From assembly GCA_017934475.1 (NCBI GenBank), contig JAGBJN010000005.1, positions 1 to 59,624 of the forward strand: a stretch of DNA of 59,624 bases. Direction: 5' to 3'. Of the stretch, positions 26,932-34,929 are shown in pieces. Source of the DNA: Clostridia bacterium (GTDB taxonomy: Bacteria > Bacillota > Clostridia > TANB77 > CAG-508). Every line of letters starts with the position of its first letter. Positions within the stretch are counted from its first letter, which is position 1. A program made the translations under genes and the position numbers. The notes beneath the pieces were generated by a model that saw only the letters and a program-made list of their open reading frames with translations, searched no databases and had not been told where the DNA came from.

Positions 26932-27759
26932 TTGAAAATTACAGATGTAGAAGAATTAAAAAAGATTGCAAATCAAGTTAGAATAGACATTGTGAATATG
27001 GTATATGAAGCAAAATCTGGACATCCAGGTGGATCTTTATCTATTGCTGATATTTTAACAGTATTATATTTTAACCAAATGAATATAGATGAAAAAAATC
27101 CAAAATCTGCTCAAAGAGATAGATTTGTGCTATCAAAAGGACATTGTGCACCTGCACTATATAGTATACTTATTGAAAAAGGATATGTACCAAGAGAAGA
27201 ACTAAAGAAATTTAGAAGTGTAGAAGGAATACTTCAAGGACATCCTGATATGAACAAGGTTCCTGGAGTTGATATGACAACAGGTTCATTAGGACAAGGA
27301 TTATCTGTAGCGAATGGTATGGCACTTGCTTCTAAAATGGAACATGAAGGATATAGAGTATATTGTATGCTTGGAGATGGGGAAATAGAGGAAGGTCAAG
27401 TTTGGGAAGCGGCAATGACATCTAATAAATACAAGCTAGACAATTTATGTGCAATAGTAGATTATAATGGACTTCAAATAGATGGAAAAGTAACAGAAGT
27501 TAAAGGATTAGATGATTTAGAAGGAAAGTTTAAAAGCTTTGGATTTAATACAATAGTTATAGATGGAAATAATATTGAGCAAATAATAGACGGATTTAAT
27601 TCTGCAAAACTATGTAAAGGAAAACCAAGTGTAATAATTGCAAAAACAATAAAAGGAAAAGGTGTATCTTTTATGGAAAATAAAGCAGAATGGCATGGAA
27701 AAGCACCAAATGAAGAAGAATATAATCAAGCAATGGAAGAATTGAAAGGAGGCAAATAA
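26932..27759 (+). CDS. Transketolase, N-terminal subunit
   Basis: 275 residues. Contains the thiamine diphosphate-binding half: SGHPGGSLSIADILTVLYF near 24-42, SKGHCAPALYSIL, TGSLGQGLSVANGMALA, and the GDGEIEEGQVWEAAM motif near 148-162. With the next gene it makes a complete two-subunit transketolase for the pentose phosphate pathway, an arrangement common in Clostridia and archaea. TTG start with AAAGGAGGG upstream. Its stop codon overlaps the next start (TAATG), so the two are translationally coupled. Confidence 0.93.
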   Translation: MKITDVEELKKIANQVRIDIVNMVYEAKSGHPGGSLSIADILTVLYFNQMNIDEKNPKSAQRDRFVLSKGHCAPALYSILIEKGYVPREELKKFRSVEGILQGHPDMNKVPGVDMTTGSLGQGLSVANGMALASKMEHEGYRVYCMLGDGEIEEGQVWEAAMTSNKYKLDNLCAIVDYNGLQIDGKVTEVKGLDDLEGKFKSFGFNTIVIDGNNIEQIIDGFNSAKLCKGKPSVIIAKTIKGKGVSFMENKAEWHGKAPNEEEYNQAMEELKGGK

Positions 27760-28688
27760 TGAGAGAAGAAAAGAAAGCAACTCGTCAAAGTTATGGAGAA
27801 GCATTAGCTGAACTTGGAAAAGAAAATAAGAATGTAGTAGTATTAGATGCTGATTTGTCAAATGCAACTAAAACCAATATATTTGCAAAAGAATTTCCAG
27901 ATAGATTTTTTGATATGGGAATATCAGAACAAGATATGATGACAACAGCTGCAGGTTTTGCTACATGCTCAAAAATACCTTATGCTAGTTCTTTTGCTGT
28001 ATTTGCAGCAGGAAGAGCATATGATCAAATAAGAAATAGTATTTGTTATCCAAATTTAAACGTAAAAATATGTGCAACACATGCGGGAATAACAGTTGGA
28101 GAAGATGGAGCAACACATCAAATGCTTGAAGATATAAGTTTAATGAGAACATTACCTAATATGACAGTAATATGTCCTTCAGATGATGTTCAAACTAAAT
28201 GGGCCGTAAAGGAAATTTCAAAATTAAATGGACCAGTTTATGTAAGACTATCTAGAATGGCTACACCAATAATATATGAAAATAATGAAAAATTTGAAAT
28301 TGGAAAAGCAGTTCAAATTGGAGAAGGAACAGATGCATCAATAATTGCAACAGGAGATGTAGTATCAGAAGCAATAAAGGCAAAAGAATTACTTGAAAAA
28401 GAAGGTATAAATGTAAGAGTAATTGATATGCATACAATAAAACCAATTGATAAAGAAATGATAATAAAATGTGCAAAAGAAACTAAAAAAATAATAACAA
28501 TAGAAGATCATAATATAATTGGTGGATTAGGAAGTAGTGTTTGTGAAGTACTTGCGGAAGAAGAACCTTGCAAAGTTATAAGAATGGGAATAAAAGATAC
28601 ATTTGGAAAATCTGGTAAAGCAGAAGAACTTATGAAATACTTTAAATTGACAGCAGAGGACATTATTAAAGAAGTAAAAAAATCTTAA
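27759..28688 (+). CDS. Transketolase, C-terminal subunit
   Basis: 309 residues. Carries the pyrimidine-binding and C-terminal domains: VVLDADLSNATKTNIFAKEF near 26-45, FDMGISEQDMMTTAAGFA, THAGITVGEDGATHQMLEDI near 108-127, and a C-terminal domain with DMHTIKPID and IEDHNIIGGLGSSV. It pairs with the N-terminal subunit encoded just upstream. Its ribosome site (GGAGG) lies in the end of that gene. A strong terminator follows 10 bases after the stop. Confidence 0.93.
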   Translation: MREEKKATRQSYGEALAELGKENKNVVVLDADLSNATKTNIFAKEFPDRFFDMGISEQDMMTTAAGFATCSKIPYASSFAVFAAGRAYDQIRNSICYPNLNVKICATHAGITVGEDGATHQMLEDISLMRTLPNMTVICPSDDVQTKWAVKEISKLNGPVYVRLSRMATPIIYENNEKFEIGKAVQIGEGTDASIIATGDVVSEAIKAKELLEKEGINVRVIDMHTIKPIDKEMIIKCAKETKKIITIEDHNIIGGLGSSVCEVLAEEEPCKVIRMGIKDTFGKSGKAEELMKYFKLTAEDIIKEVKKS

Positions 28689-28697
28689 TATAAAATC

Positions 28698-28732
28698 AAA
28701 GAAAGCCTTATATGTCTAAGGCTTTCTTTTTT
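28698..28732 (+). terminator. Rho-independent terminator
   Basis: AAAGAAAGCCTTA (28698-28710) pairs perfectly with TAAGGCTTTCTTT (28717-28729) around a 6-nt loop, with more T following. The rest of the gap to ftsE holds only the ftsE promoter. Confidence 0.9.
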
Positions 28733-28835
28733 GTGACCATTTTGTGAAAATTTTGTATATATAAAAAACTTTGCAAAGCCTTTTCCCGTAAACAAAAAAT
28801 GGCATAAATTACTACTTTTTTTATTGAAAAAACTA

Positions 28836-28864
28836 TTGCAATTAATTAAGTTTATTGTTATGAT
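28836..28864 (+). promoter_or_regulatory. SigA-type promoter of the ftsEX operon
   Basis: TTGCAA (28836) and TATGAT (28859-28864) are separated by 17 bp, giving a leader of about 65 nt before ftsE. Confidence 0.65.
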
Positions 28865-28936
28865 AAAGAAGAAATAAAATTATCACTAAAAATGTTGTAA
28901 AATAATATTTTTAGTAAATAAATTAAGGAGCATAAA

Positions 28937-29632
28937 ATGATTGAATTTAGGAATGTAAGTAAAACATATACTGCTGGAAAAGAAAATGTTGAAGCAGTAC
29001 ATAATGCAAACTTTACAATTGAAAAAGGTGAATTTGCTTTCTTAGTAGGAACATCTGGATCAGGAAAATCAACTTTAATAAAGATGATTTTAAAAGAAGA
29101 AAATCCTACAGAAGGAAACATTATAATAAATGGAAAAGACACTACTTATTTAAAACAAAAAAGAGTGCCATATTTAAGAAGAAGTATGGGAGTTGTTTTC
29201 CAAGACTTCAGATTATTACCAGATAAAACTGTTTATGAAAATGTAGCATTTGCAATGTATATAGTAAATGCAACACCAAAACACATCAGAAGACAAGTTC
29301 CAATGGTATTATCTCTTGTGGGCTTAAGTGGAAAAGCCAAAATGTATCCAAATGAATTATCAGGTGGAGAACAACAAAGAGTTGCTTTAGCAAGAGCGTT
29401 GGTAAATAACCCATCAATGCTTATAGCAGATGAGCCAACAGGAAACTTAGATCCAGAAACAGCATGGGATATTATGACATTACTTAATGATATAAACATG
29501 AGAGGAACAACAGTTGTTGTTGCAACACATGCTAAAGACATAGTAGACAGAATGAAAAAAAGAGTAATACATATCGATAAAGGTATTATCGATAGAGATG
29601 ATAAAAAAGGTGGGTATAATAGTGAAATTTAG
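28937..29632 (+). CDS. ftsE: Cell division ATP-binding protein FtsE
   Basis: 231 residues, normal length. Walker A GTSGSGKST near 37-45, Q loop in VVFQDFRLLPDKTVYENVAFAM near 85-106, ABC signature LSGGEQQR near 138-145, Walker B LIADEPTGNLDP near 157-168, switch His in VVVATHAKDIVD. With FtsX it forms the complex that turns on peptidoglycan hydrolases at the septum or along the wall. AAGGAGC precedes the ATG. The ftsX start lies inside its last codons. Confidence 0.95.
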   Translation: MIEFRNVSKTYTAGKENVEAVHNANFTIEKGEFAFLVGTSGSGKSTLIKMILKEENPTEGNIIINGKDTTYLKQKRVPYLRRSMGVVFQDFRLLPDKTVYENVAFAMYIVNATPKHIRRQVPMVLSLVGLSGKAKMYPNELSGGEQQRVALARALVNNPSMLIADEPTGNLDPETAWDIMTLLNDINMRGTTVVVATHAKDIVDRMKKRVIHIDKGIIDRDDKKGGYNSEI

Positions 29633-30515
29633 TTATCTGATAGGAGAAGGTTTTAAAAATGTATTCAAAAATAAAAAATCAACAGGTGCATCACTTATGA
29701 TAATGTGTGCTACTATGATGATTTTTGGATTGTTCTTTTTAATAGGCCAAAACGTTAATTATATGCTTAGAGAAATAGAATCAGAACAAGGAATGCAAGT
29801 ATTTATAAAAAAAGAAGCAACAGAAATAGAAATAGAAAAATTAAAACAAGATATTCAAAAAATTGAATATGTTTCTACAACAAAATATGTATCAAAAGAA
29901 GAAGCTTTTAACATAGTAAAAGAAAGATATTCTGAATATGGAAGATTTCTTGAAGGGTATGATATAGATAGAAATCCATTTAAAGCTTCATATGTTGTTA
30001 CACTTACAGATTTATCTAAAAGTGAAGAAGTAAGAACACAAATAGAAAAATTAGACAGTGTTAATAATATTGAAATGAGAGATAAAACAATAAATGCACT
30101 TGTTACAATAGCAAATGGGGTAAGATGGATATCTTTCGGAATATTAGTAATATTAATATTTATATCAATATTTATTATATCAAACACAATAAAACTTACT
30201 GTACATGCAAGAAGAAAAGAAATATCAATTATGAAATATGTTGGAGCGACAAATAGTTTTATTAGATGGCCATTTATAGTAGAAGGTATTATTATAGGAG
30301 TTGTAGCAGCTATGATTTCAATTTTAATACTTGGTGTATCTTATAATATTATAATTGGAAAGATAATGGAATCATCAATTACAAATATGATAAGTATTAC
30401 ACTATTACCATTCTCAGAAATAGTTGAACTTGTAATAGTTGTTTACTTAGGATTAGGAATTGGAATAGGTTCTATAGGAAGTATTATTTCAATGAGAAAA
30501 TACTTAGAAGTATAA
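29622..30515 (+). CDS. ftsX: Cell division protein FtsX
   Basis: 297 residues from a GTG at 29622, which puts AAGGTGGG 5-6 bases upstream and gives MKFSYLIGEGFKNVFKNKKS, the usual FtsX opening. An earlier in-frame ATG at 29598 is possible. One helix near 25-45 is followed by an extracellular domain (about 47-165) that contacts the coiled-coil hydrolase, then three helices near 172-195, 222-245 and 265-290. The conserved cytoplasmic loop reads ARRKEISIMKYVGAT. It overlaps ftsE by 11 bases. The two hydrolases downstream are its likely partners. Confidence 0.93.
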   Translation: MKFSYLIGEGFKNVFKNKKSTGASLMIMCATMMIFGLFFLIGQNVNYMLREIESEQGMQVFIKKEATEIEIEKLKQDIQKIEYVSTTKYVSKEEAFNIVKERYSEYGRFLEGYDIDRNPFKASYVVTLTDLSKSEEVRTQIEKLDSVNNIEMRDKTINALVTIANGVRWISFGILVILIFISIFIISNTIKLTVHARRKEISIMKYVGATNSFIRWPFIVEGIIIGVVAAMISILILGVSYNIIIGKIMESSITNMISITLLPFSEIVELVIVVYLGLGIGIGSIGSIISMRKYLEV

Positions 30516-30543
30516 GGTTTAAGAAACAAAGGAAGGTAAGAAT

Positions 30544-31737
30544 ATGAGTAAAAAAATATTACCGAGTATACTAATTTTAATATTAACAATTACATTTGTT
30601 GTATATCCAGTTTATGCTGAATCTACTAGTGAACTTCAAGATGAAAAGGCATCAATAAATGCTCAAAAGAAAGAGGCGGAAGCTCAACAAGGAGAAGTTC
30701 AAAGACAATTAAGTGCAACAATGCAAGAAATTTCTAAACTTGATGCATCTATTTCAACATTGCAAGAAGAAATAAATGGATTAAATGCTCAAATAGAAGA
30801 ATTAGAAGAATCAATTGAGGAAAAAGAAGAAGAAATTAAGCAAAAAGAAAAAGAACATAAAGAAAATACAGAATTAATGGAAGAGAGATTAGTTGTAATG
30901 TATGAATCAGGAGAAACTACTTTCTTAGACTTACTATTTAATTCTGAAAGTTTAATAGCTTTTATTTCTAATTATTATACATTATCACAAATAACACAAT
31001 GTGACAAAGAATTACTAGAATCTATAGAAAAAGCTAAAGCAGAAATAGAGGAAACTAAAGCAAAATTAGAAGAAGATAAAGAAGCATTGGACAGCGTAAA
31101 AGAAGAAAAGGAAGAAAAAAATAATTCTTTAAGAAGCCAAAAACAAGAAAGACAAAGTGTAGCAAGTAGTTTATCTGCAGAAGAACAAAAATTACAATCT
31201 GAAATAGATTCATATAATGCAAGAGTTAGTCAAATTGAAGAACAAATTAAAGAAATAATGAGAAGCCAATCAGGTGGTTCAGGTTCAGCAGCAGGATTAA
31301 ATTTTGATGGTAGTTTTATTTGGCCATGTGATTGTATGATTATTACATCAGGAGTAAAAAGAAGATGGGGAAGATGGCATAAAGGTTTAGATATAGGAGC
31401 AAGATATGAAGATGTATATGCTTCAGCATCAGGATATTGCTATCCACTAGAAAATCCAGGCGGATATGGTCATTACATATTAATGGTACATGGAGATGGA
31501 TGGTGTACATTATATGGACATCTAGATTCTTATAATGTTGGATATGGAGAATATGCATCACAAGGTGAGGTTATTGCAACTTCAGGAAATACGGGAGCAA
31601 GCACAGGTGCACACTTACACTTTGAAATAAGACAAGCAAATGGATTATCAAGTTACTTTAGTACAAGTTTCTTAGATCCACTAGATTATTTACCAGGTGG
31701 ATGGACAGCACAATCAGGGGCATTCACAGAATCATAA
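30544..31737 (+). CDS. Coiled-coil M23 murein hydrolase (EnvC/PcsB-type), copy 1
   Basis: 397 residues. Signal peptide (about 1-25, ending VYA), a long paired coiled coil (about 28-245) interrupted by the hydrophobic hinge VVMYESGETTFLDLLFNSESL near 118-138, a Gly/Ser linker, then an M23 domain. Zinc ligands are HKGLD near 279 and HLHFE near 357, with LYGHLDS between. The catalytic domain has four extra Cys or Trp features (WPCDCM, SGYCYP, GWCTLYG) not seen in copy 2. It lies 28 bases after ftsX, whose extracellular domain should activate it. It cleaves peptidoglycan peptides during growth or division. Confidence 0.92.
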   Translation: MSKKILPSILILILTITFVVYPVYAESTSELQDEKASINAQKKEAEAQQGEVQRQLSATMQEISKLDASISTLQEEINGLNAQIEELEESIEEKEEEIKQKEKEHKENTELMEERLVVMYESGETTFLDLLFNSESLIAFISNYYTLSQITQCDKELLESIEKAKAEIEETKAKLEEDKEALDSVKEEKEEKNNSLRSQKQERQSVASSLSAEEQKLQSEIDSYNARVSQIEEQIKEIMRSQSGGSGSAAGLNFDGSFIWPCDCMIITSGVKRRWGRWHKGLDIGARYEDVYASASGYCYPLENPGGYGHYILMVHGDGWCTLYGHLDSYNVGYGEYASQGEVIATSGNTGASTGAHLHFEIRQANGLSSYFSTSFLDPLDYLPGGWTAQSGAFTES

Positions 31738-31780
31738 ATCTAAAAAAAAAAGGATATAGAATAAACAAAGGAGGAAAAGT

Positions 31781-33010
31781 ATGAAACGTAAAGTAATTAG
31801 TCTTATTAGTATTGCAACAATAGTCTCATGCTTTTTCTTTATGCCTACAATAAAAGCAGAGACTTTGCAAGACAAAAAAAATCAAAATGAGCAAAAGCAA
31901 CAGGAAGCAGAAGATAAATTAGAATATGTAAAAGAAGAATTAAGTGATGCTTTAGTTAAAATTCAAGAAATGGATGATCAAATAAGAACTGCAGAAAAAG
32001 AAATAGAAGGAATGGACAAAGAATTACTTGATTTACAAAAAGAAGTAACACAAATAACAAATGATTTAAATAAAGTACAAGAAAGATATGATGAAAATCA
32101 AAAACTAATGGAAAAAAGAATGGTTGTAATGTATGAGACAGGAGATATATCATATCTAGATTTACTTTTACATTCTTCAAATTTAGTTGAATTTTTATCA
32201 AACTATTACATAATAGAACAAATAATGGAAAGTGATAATAATACACTTGATGAAATAGAAAAAGAAAAAGATGAAATAGAAACAACAAAAATAAAACTTG
32301 AAGAGAAAAAAGCAGAATTAAAACTTCTAAGAGTAAAAAAAGAACAAACAAAAGTAATAATGCAAAATAATAAAACTATTCAACAAGTAGAAGTTAACAA
32401 ATTATCTGAACAAGAATCAAAACTTCAAAAACAAATACAAGAGTATAAAGACGAACAAGATAGATTAGAAAAGATGATAGCACTTGTTTCCGAATATTAT
32501 GTTTATAACGGAGATATTTCAGGGGCAGTAATGACTTGGCCTGTTGCTAAAAGTGGAACATACATAACATCTGGCTATGGGGTTAGAGTGCATCCAATAC
32601 AAGGAATTTTAAAAGGACATACAGGAATAGATATTGGAAATGCTGGATATGGGGCTCCTGTAATTGCTGCAGCTGATGGGATTGTTACACTTGCAAGTTA
32701 TTATGGAGGATATGGAAATTGTGTTATGATAAATCATGGAAATGGAGTTTCTACTTTATATGGACATGGACAAGCAATTCTAACAGAAGTTGGTAAAGAA
32801 GTAAAACGTGGAGAAATAATAATGGAAGTTGGTTCTACTGGTCAATCAACAGGGCCTCATCTTCATTTTGAAGTTAGAATAAATGGAAGTCCAGTAAACC
32901 CATTACCATATTTAGGATATGAACTCCAAGAAGATAATAATTCAAGTGATAATAATAATACAATTCAAATAAATACTGAAAATAATAATAAAACTAATAC
33001 AAGTGAATAA
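31781..33010 (+). CDS. Coiled-coil M23 murein hydrolase (EnvC/PcsB-type), copy 2
   Basis: 409 residues, paralogue of the preceding gene with the same plan: signal peptide (about 1-26), coiled coil to about 240 with VVMYETGDISYLDLLLHSSN in the hinge, and a standard M23 domain starting WPVAKSGTYITSGYGVRVHP. Ligands are HTGID near 279 and HLHFE near 359. It ends in an Asn/Ser/Thr-rich tail of about 30 residues that copy 1 lacks. GGAGG precedes the ATG. Two adjacent copies suggest division of labour between septal and lateral wall, or FtsX binding by only one of them. Confidence 0.92.
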   Translation: MKRKVISLISIATIVSCFFFMPTIKAETLQDKKNQNEQKQQEAEDKLEYVKEELSDALVKIQEMDDQIRTAEKEIEGMDKELLDLQKEVTQITNDLNKVQERYDENQKLMEKRMVVMYETGDISYLDLLLHSSNLVEFLSNYYIIEQIMESDNNTLDEIEKEKDEIETTKIKLEEKKAELKLLRVKKEQTKVIMQNNKTIQQVEVNKLSEQESKLQKQIQEYKDEQDRLEKMIALVSEYYVYNGDISGAVMTWPVAKSGTYITSGYGVRVHPIQGILKGHTGIDIGNAGYGAPVIAAADGIVTLASYYGGYGNCVMINHGNGVSTLYGHGQAILTEVGKEVKRGEIIMEVGSTGQSTGPHLHFEVRINGSPVNPLPYLGYELQEDNNSSDNNNTIQINTENNNKTNTSE

Positions 33011-33051
33011 TATTAAAGATAGGAAACAGAATTTTAGGAGGATGTTTAAAA

Positions 33052-34245
33052 TTGAAACAAGATAAGTTAATAACATTTTATAAAACCATTATGCTGGTTT
33101 TGCTAACTGCGGTTATAACATTTTTAGTAACAAGTATAACAATGTATAATCAAAATAAAAACAATAATAAGTCTACAATAGTTAGCCAAGACGAGATAAG
33201 TAGAACATTCCAAATATTTAGAAAATATATCAATCAAAAATATATTGGTGAAATAAATGATGAAAAAATGTTGGAATCTGCAATAAAAGGATATGTAAGC
33301 GGATTAGAAGATGAGTATTCTGAATATATTACATCAGATGAGATGGAAGAATACATGGAAGATACAGTAGGAAAATATGTAGGTATAGGAGTATATATAG
33401 TAAATAATACAGAAACAGATCAAATTGAAGTTCTTATGCCAATAAAAGGATCACCAGCAGAAGAAGTTGGTATTTTACCAGGTGATATAATAACTAAAAT
33501 TGATGGAGTTGAATATAAAGGATCACAATTATCAGATGCATCAGAAGTATTAAAACAACAAGAAGGAACAAAGGTAAATGTTGAAATTTTAAGAAATGAT
33601 GAAACTATAGTATTAGAAGTAGAAAGAAGAAAAATAAAAGTTAATCATGTAGAATCAAAAATAATCGAGGAAAATATTGGATATATTGAAGTTTCAACTT
33701 TTGATGAAGGAACATATGATGAATTTGAAAAAGCATGGAATGAATTAAAAGAAAAAAATGTAGCTTCATTAATTATAGATTTAAGAAATAATGGTGGAGG
33801 AATTGTTCAAGAAGCATTAGGTATAGCAGATTTAATGATAGAAAAAGATAAGACAATGTTAATTACAACTGGTAAAAATGGCGAAGAAGTTAATAAAGCG
33901 AATAAAGAAAAAATAATAGATTTACCTATTGTTATCTTAATAAATGATAAAAGTGCTAGTTCATCAGAGATACTTGCAGCAGCTGTTAAAGAAAATAATG
34001 AAAATGTAACATTAGTAGGAACGACAACATATGGAAAAGGAGTAATTCAAACAATATTTAGATTATATGATGGAAGCGGATTAAAACTTACTACAAATGA
34101 ATACTATACGCCTAATCGTAATAGTATAAATAAAATAGGAATAAAACCAGATGAAGAAGTGACTCTTCCTGAAGGAAAGACTGTATATACAATAGAAGAA
34201 AATGAAGATACACAATTACAAAAAGCAATAGAAATATTAAAATAA
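33052..34245 (+). CDS. C-terminal processing peptidase, S41 family (CtpA-like)
   Basis: 397 residues. One N-terminal membrane helix (about 9-31), a pro-region (FRKYINQKYIGEINDEKMLE), a PDZ domain at about 100-185 (GVYIVNNTETDQIEVLMPI, GSPAEEVGILPGDIITKIDG), and the S41 core. Catalytic Ser lies in DKSASSSEILAAAVKE near 302-305 and Lys in YGKGVIQT near 327-329. It sits outside the membrane. As the last gene after ftsEX and two hydrolases it may control hydrolase levels by proteolysis, as CtpA-type proteases do elsewhere. TTG start, 10 bases after AGGAGG. Confidence 0.92.
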   Translation: MKQDKLITFYKTIMLVLLTAVITFLVTSITMYNQNKNNNKSTIVSQDEISRTFQIFRKYINQKYIGEINDEKMLESAIKGYVSGLEDEYSEYITSDEMEEYMEDTVGKYVGIGVYIVNNTETDQIEVLMPIKGSPAEEVGILPGDIITKIDGVEYKGSQLSDASEVLKQQEGTKVNVEILRNDETIVLEVERRKIKVNHVESKIIEENIGYIEVSTFDEGTYDEFEKAWNELKEKNVASLIIDLRNNGGGIVQEALGIADLMIEKDKTMLITTGKNGEEVNKANKEKIIDLPIVILINDKSASSSEILAAAVKENNENVTLVGTTTYGKGVIQTIFRLYDGSGLKLTTNEYYTPNRNSINKIGIKPDEEVTLPEGKTVYTIEENEDTQLQKAIEILK

Positions 34246-34283
34246 AAAAACACAGAGCCTAGAACAATTTGTTCTAGGCTCTG
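34244..34283 (-). terminator. Rho-independent terminator of the minus-strand RNA
   Basis: A perfect 14-bp stem (34253-34266 with 34270-34283) with a 3-nt loop. On the minus strand it is followed by GTG and seven T. On the plus strand it stands 7 bases after the ctpA stop but lacks a good T run. Confidence 0.9.
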
Positions 34284-34426
34284 CTTTACGGCTAGTCAGG
34301 CCGAAGGTGATATTAAATCACCTTGCTAAGGAGGACTCGAACATGGGATGAAAACGAGAGATGCATTGTTTTAATCCTCCGGTAATGATATATATAAAGT
34401 CGATTTGACTGTTATTGACGTTAACA
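34246..34426 (-). ncRNA. Structured RNA of about 180 nt, family unassigned
   Basis: A near-consensus promoter and a perfect terminator bound a transcript of about 180 nt on the minus strand. Going 5' to 3' it has GGAGGA that can pair with TCCTCC about 45 nt later, an 8-bp hairpin (AAGGTGAT with ATCACCTT), a 4-bp CGGC/GCCG hairpin, and the 14-bp terminator. One short frame with a ribosome-like GGAGG reads MHLSFSSHVRVLLSKVI, but the same bases form the first stem, so I treat it as chance or a leader peptide. Size and position as a lone gene suit a 6S-type or raiA-motif RNA; I cannot decide. It shows no tmRNA, T-box or SRP signatures. Confidence 0.65.
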
Positions 34427-34432
34427 ATTACT

Positions 34433-34461
34433 ATTATAACATGATTTACATAAGATGTCAA
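34433..34461 (-). promoter_or_regulatory. Strong minus-strand promoter of the structured RNA
   Basis: A perfect TTGACA (complement of 34456-34461), 17 bp, and a perfect TATAAT (complement of 34433-34438). This is the closest match to consensus among minus-strand promoters here and implies an abundant RNA. Confidence 0.85.
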
Positions 34462-34480
34462 GAAAAATAAATAATTTATA

Positions 34481-34507
34481 AAAAAAAGTCATCATATGAT
34501 GACTTTT

Positions 34508-34508
<1 letters not shown>
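34481..34508 (-). terminator. Terminator of the tRNA operon
   Basis: AAAAAGTCATCATATGATGACTTTTT is a perfect palindrome (its arms meet at 34495/34496). On the minus strand it follows the tRNA-Phe CCA end at once and is followed by a run of U. Confidence 0.82.
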
Positions 34509-34583
<75 letters not shown>

Positions 34584-34596
34584 TTAAACAAAAAAA

Positions 34597-34673
34597 TGGC
34601 GACCTGGAACGGGCTCGAACCGTCGACCTCTAGCGTGACAGGCTAGCGTTCTAACCAACTGAACTACCAGGCC
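34597..34673 (-). tRNA. tRNA-Asp (GTC anticodon)
   Basis: 77 nt with encoded CCA. Acceptor GGCCTGG pairs with CCAGGTC through one G-U pair, anticodon loop CTGTCAC, T loop TTCGAGC, discriminator G. Middle gene of the tRNA operon. Confidence 0.96.
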
Positions 34674-34686
34674 GTAAATAAAAAAA

Positions 34687-34762
34687 TGGTGGTCGCTATA
34701 GGGCTCGAACCTATGACCCCCTGCTTGTAAGGCAGATGCTCTCCCAGCTGAGCTAAGCGACC
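34687..34762 (-). tRNA. tRNA-Val (TAC anticodon)
   Basis: 76 nt with encoded CCA. Acceptor GGTCGCT pairs with AGCGACC, anticodon loop CTTACAA, T loop TTCGAGC. First gene of the tRNA operon; the gaps between the three are 13 bases each. Confidence 0.96.
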
Positions 34763-34783
34763 ATTTTTCTTTCGACGAAATTA

Positions 34784-34812
34784 AGTATACAAGATTTTAT
34801 TTAAAATGTCAA
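34784..34812 (-). promoter_or_regulatory. Promoter of the tRNA operon
   Basis: A perfect TTGACA (complement of 34807-34812), 17 bp, TATACT (complement of 34784-34789), about 21 bases before tRNA-Val. Confidence 0.85.
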
Positions 34813-34865
34813 TACTTATTTTAAAATTTTTTTCTTTTATTTTAAAACAAAAAGAAATATATAGG

Positions 34866-34893
34866 TTGATTATTTTCTAAAAAATGATAAAAT
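34866..34893 (+). promoter_or_regulatory. Possible promoter of the L,D-transpeptidase gene
   Basis: TTGATT (34866) and TAAAAT (34888-34893) are separated by 16 bp, 36 bases before the ATG. Moderate match. Confidence 0.45.
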
Positions 34894-34929
34894 AGTATTA
34901 AATTAAATGATGCAAAAAGGAGAAAAAGC

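Noticed and set aside
34246-34426. tmRNA, SRP RNA or T-box leader on the minus strand
   Set aside because: There is no tRNA-like end with a peptide tag, no SRP tetraloop-type motif, no T-box sequence, and no gene directly downstream except behind a terminator.
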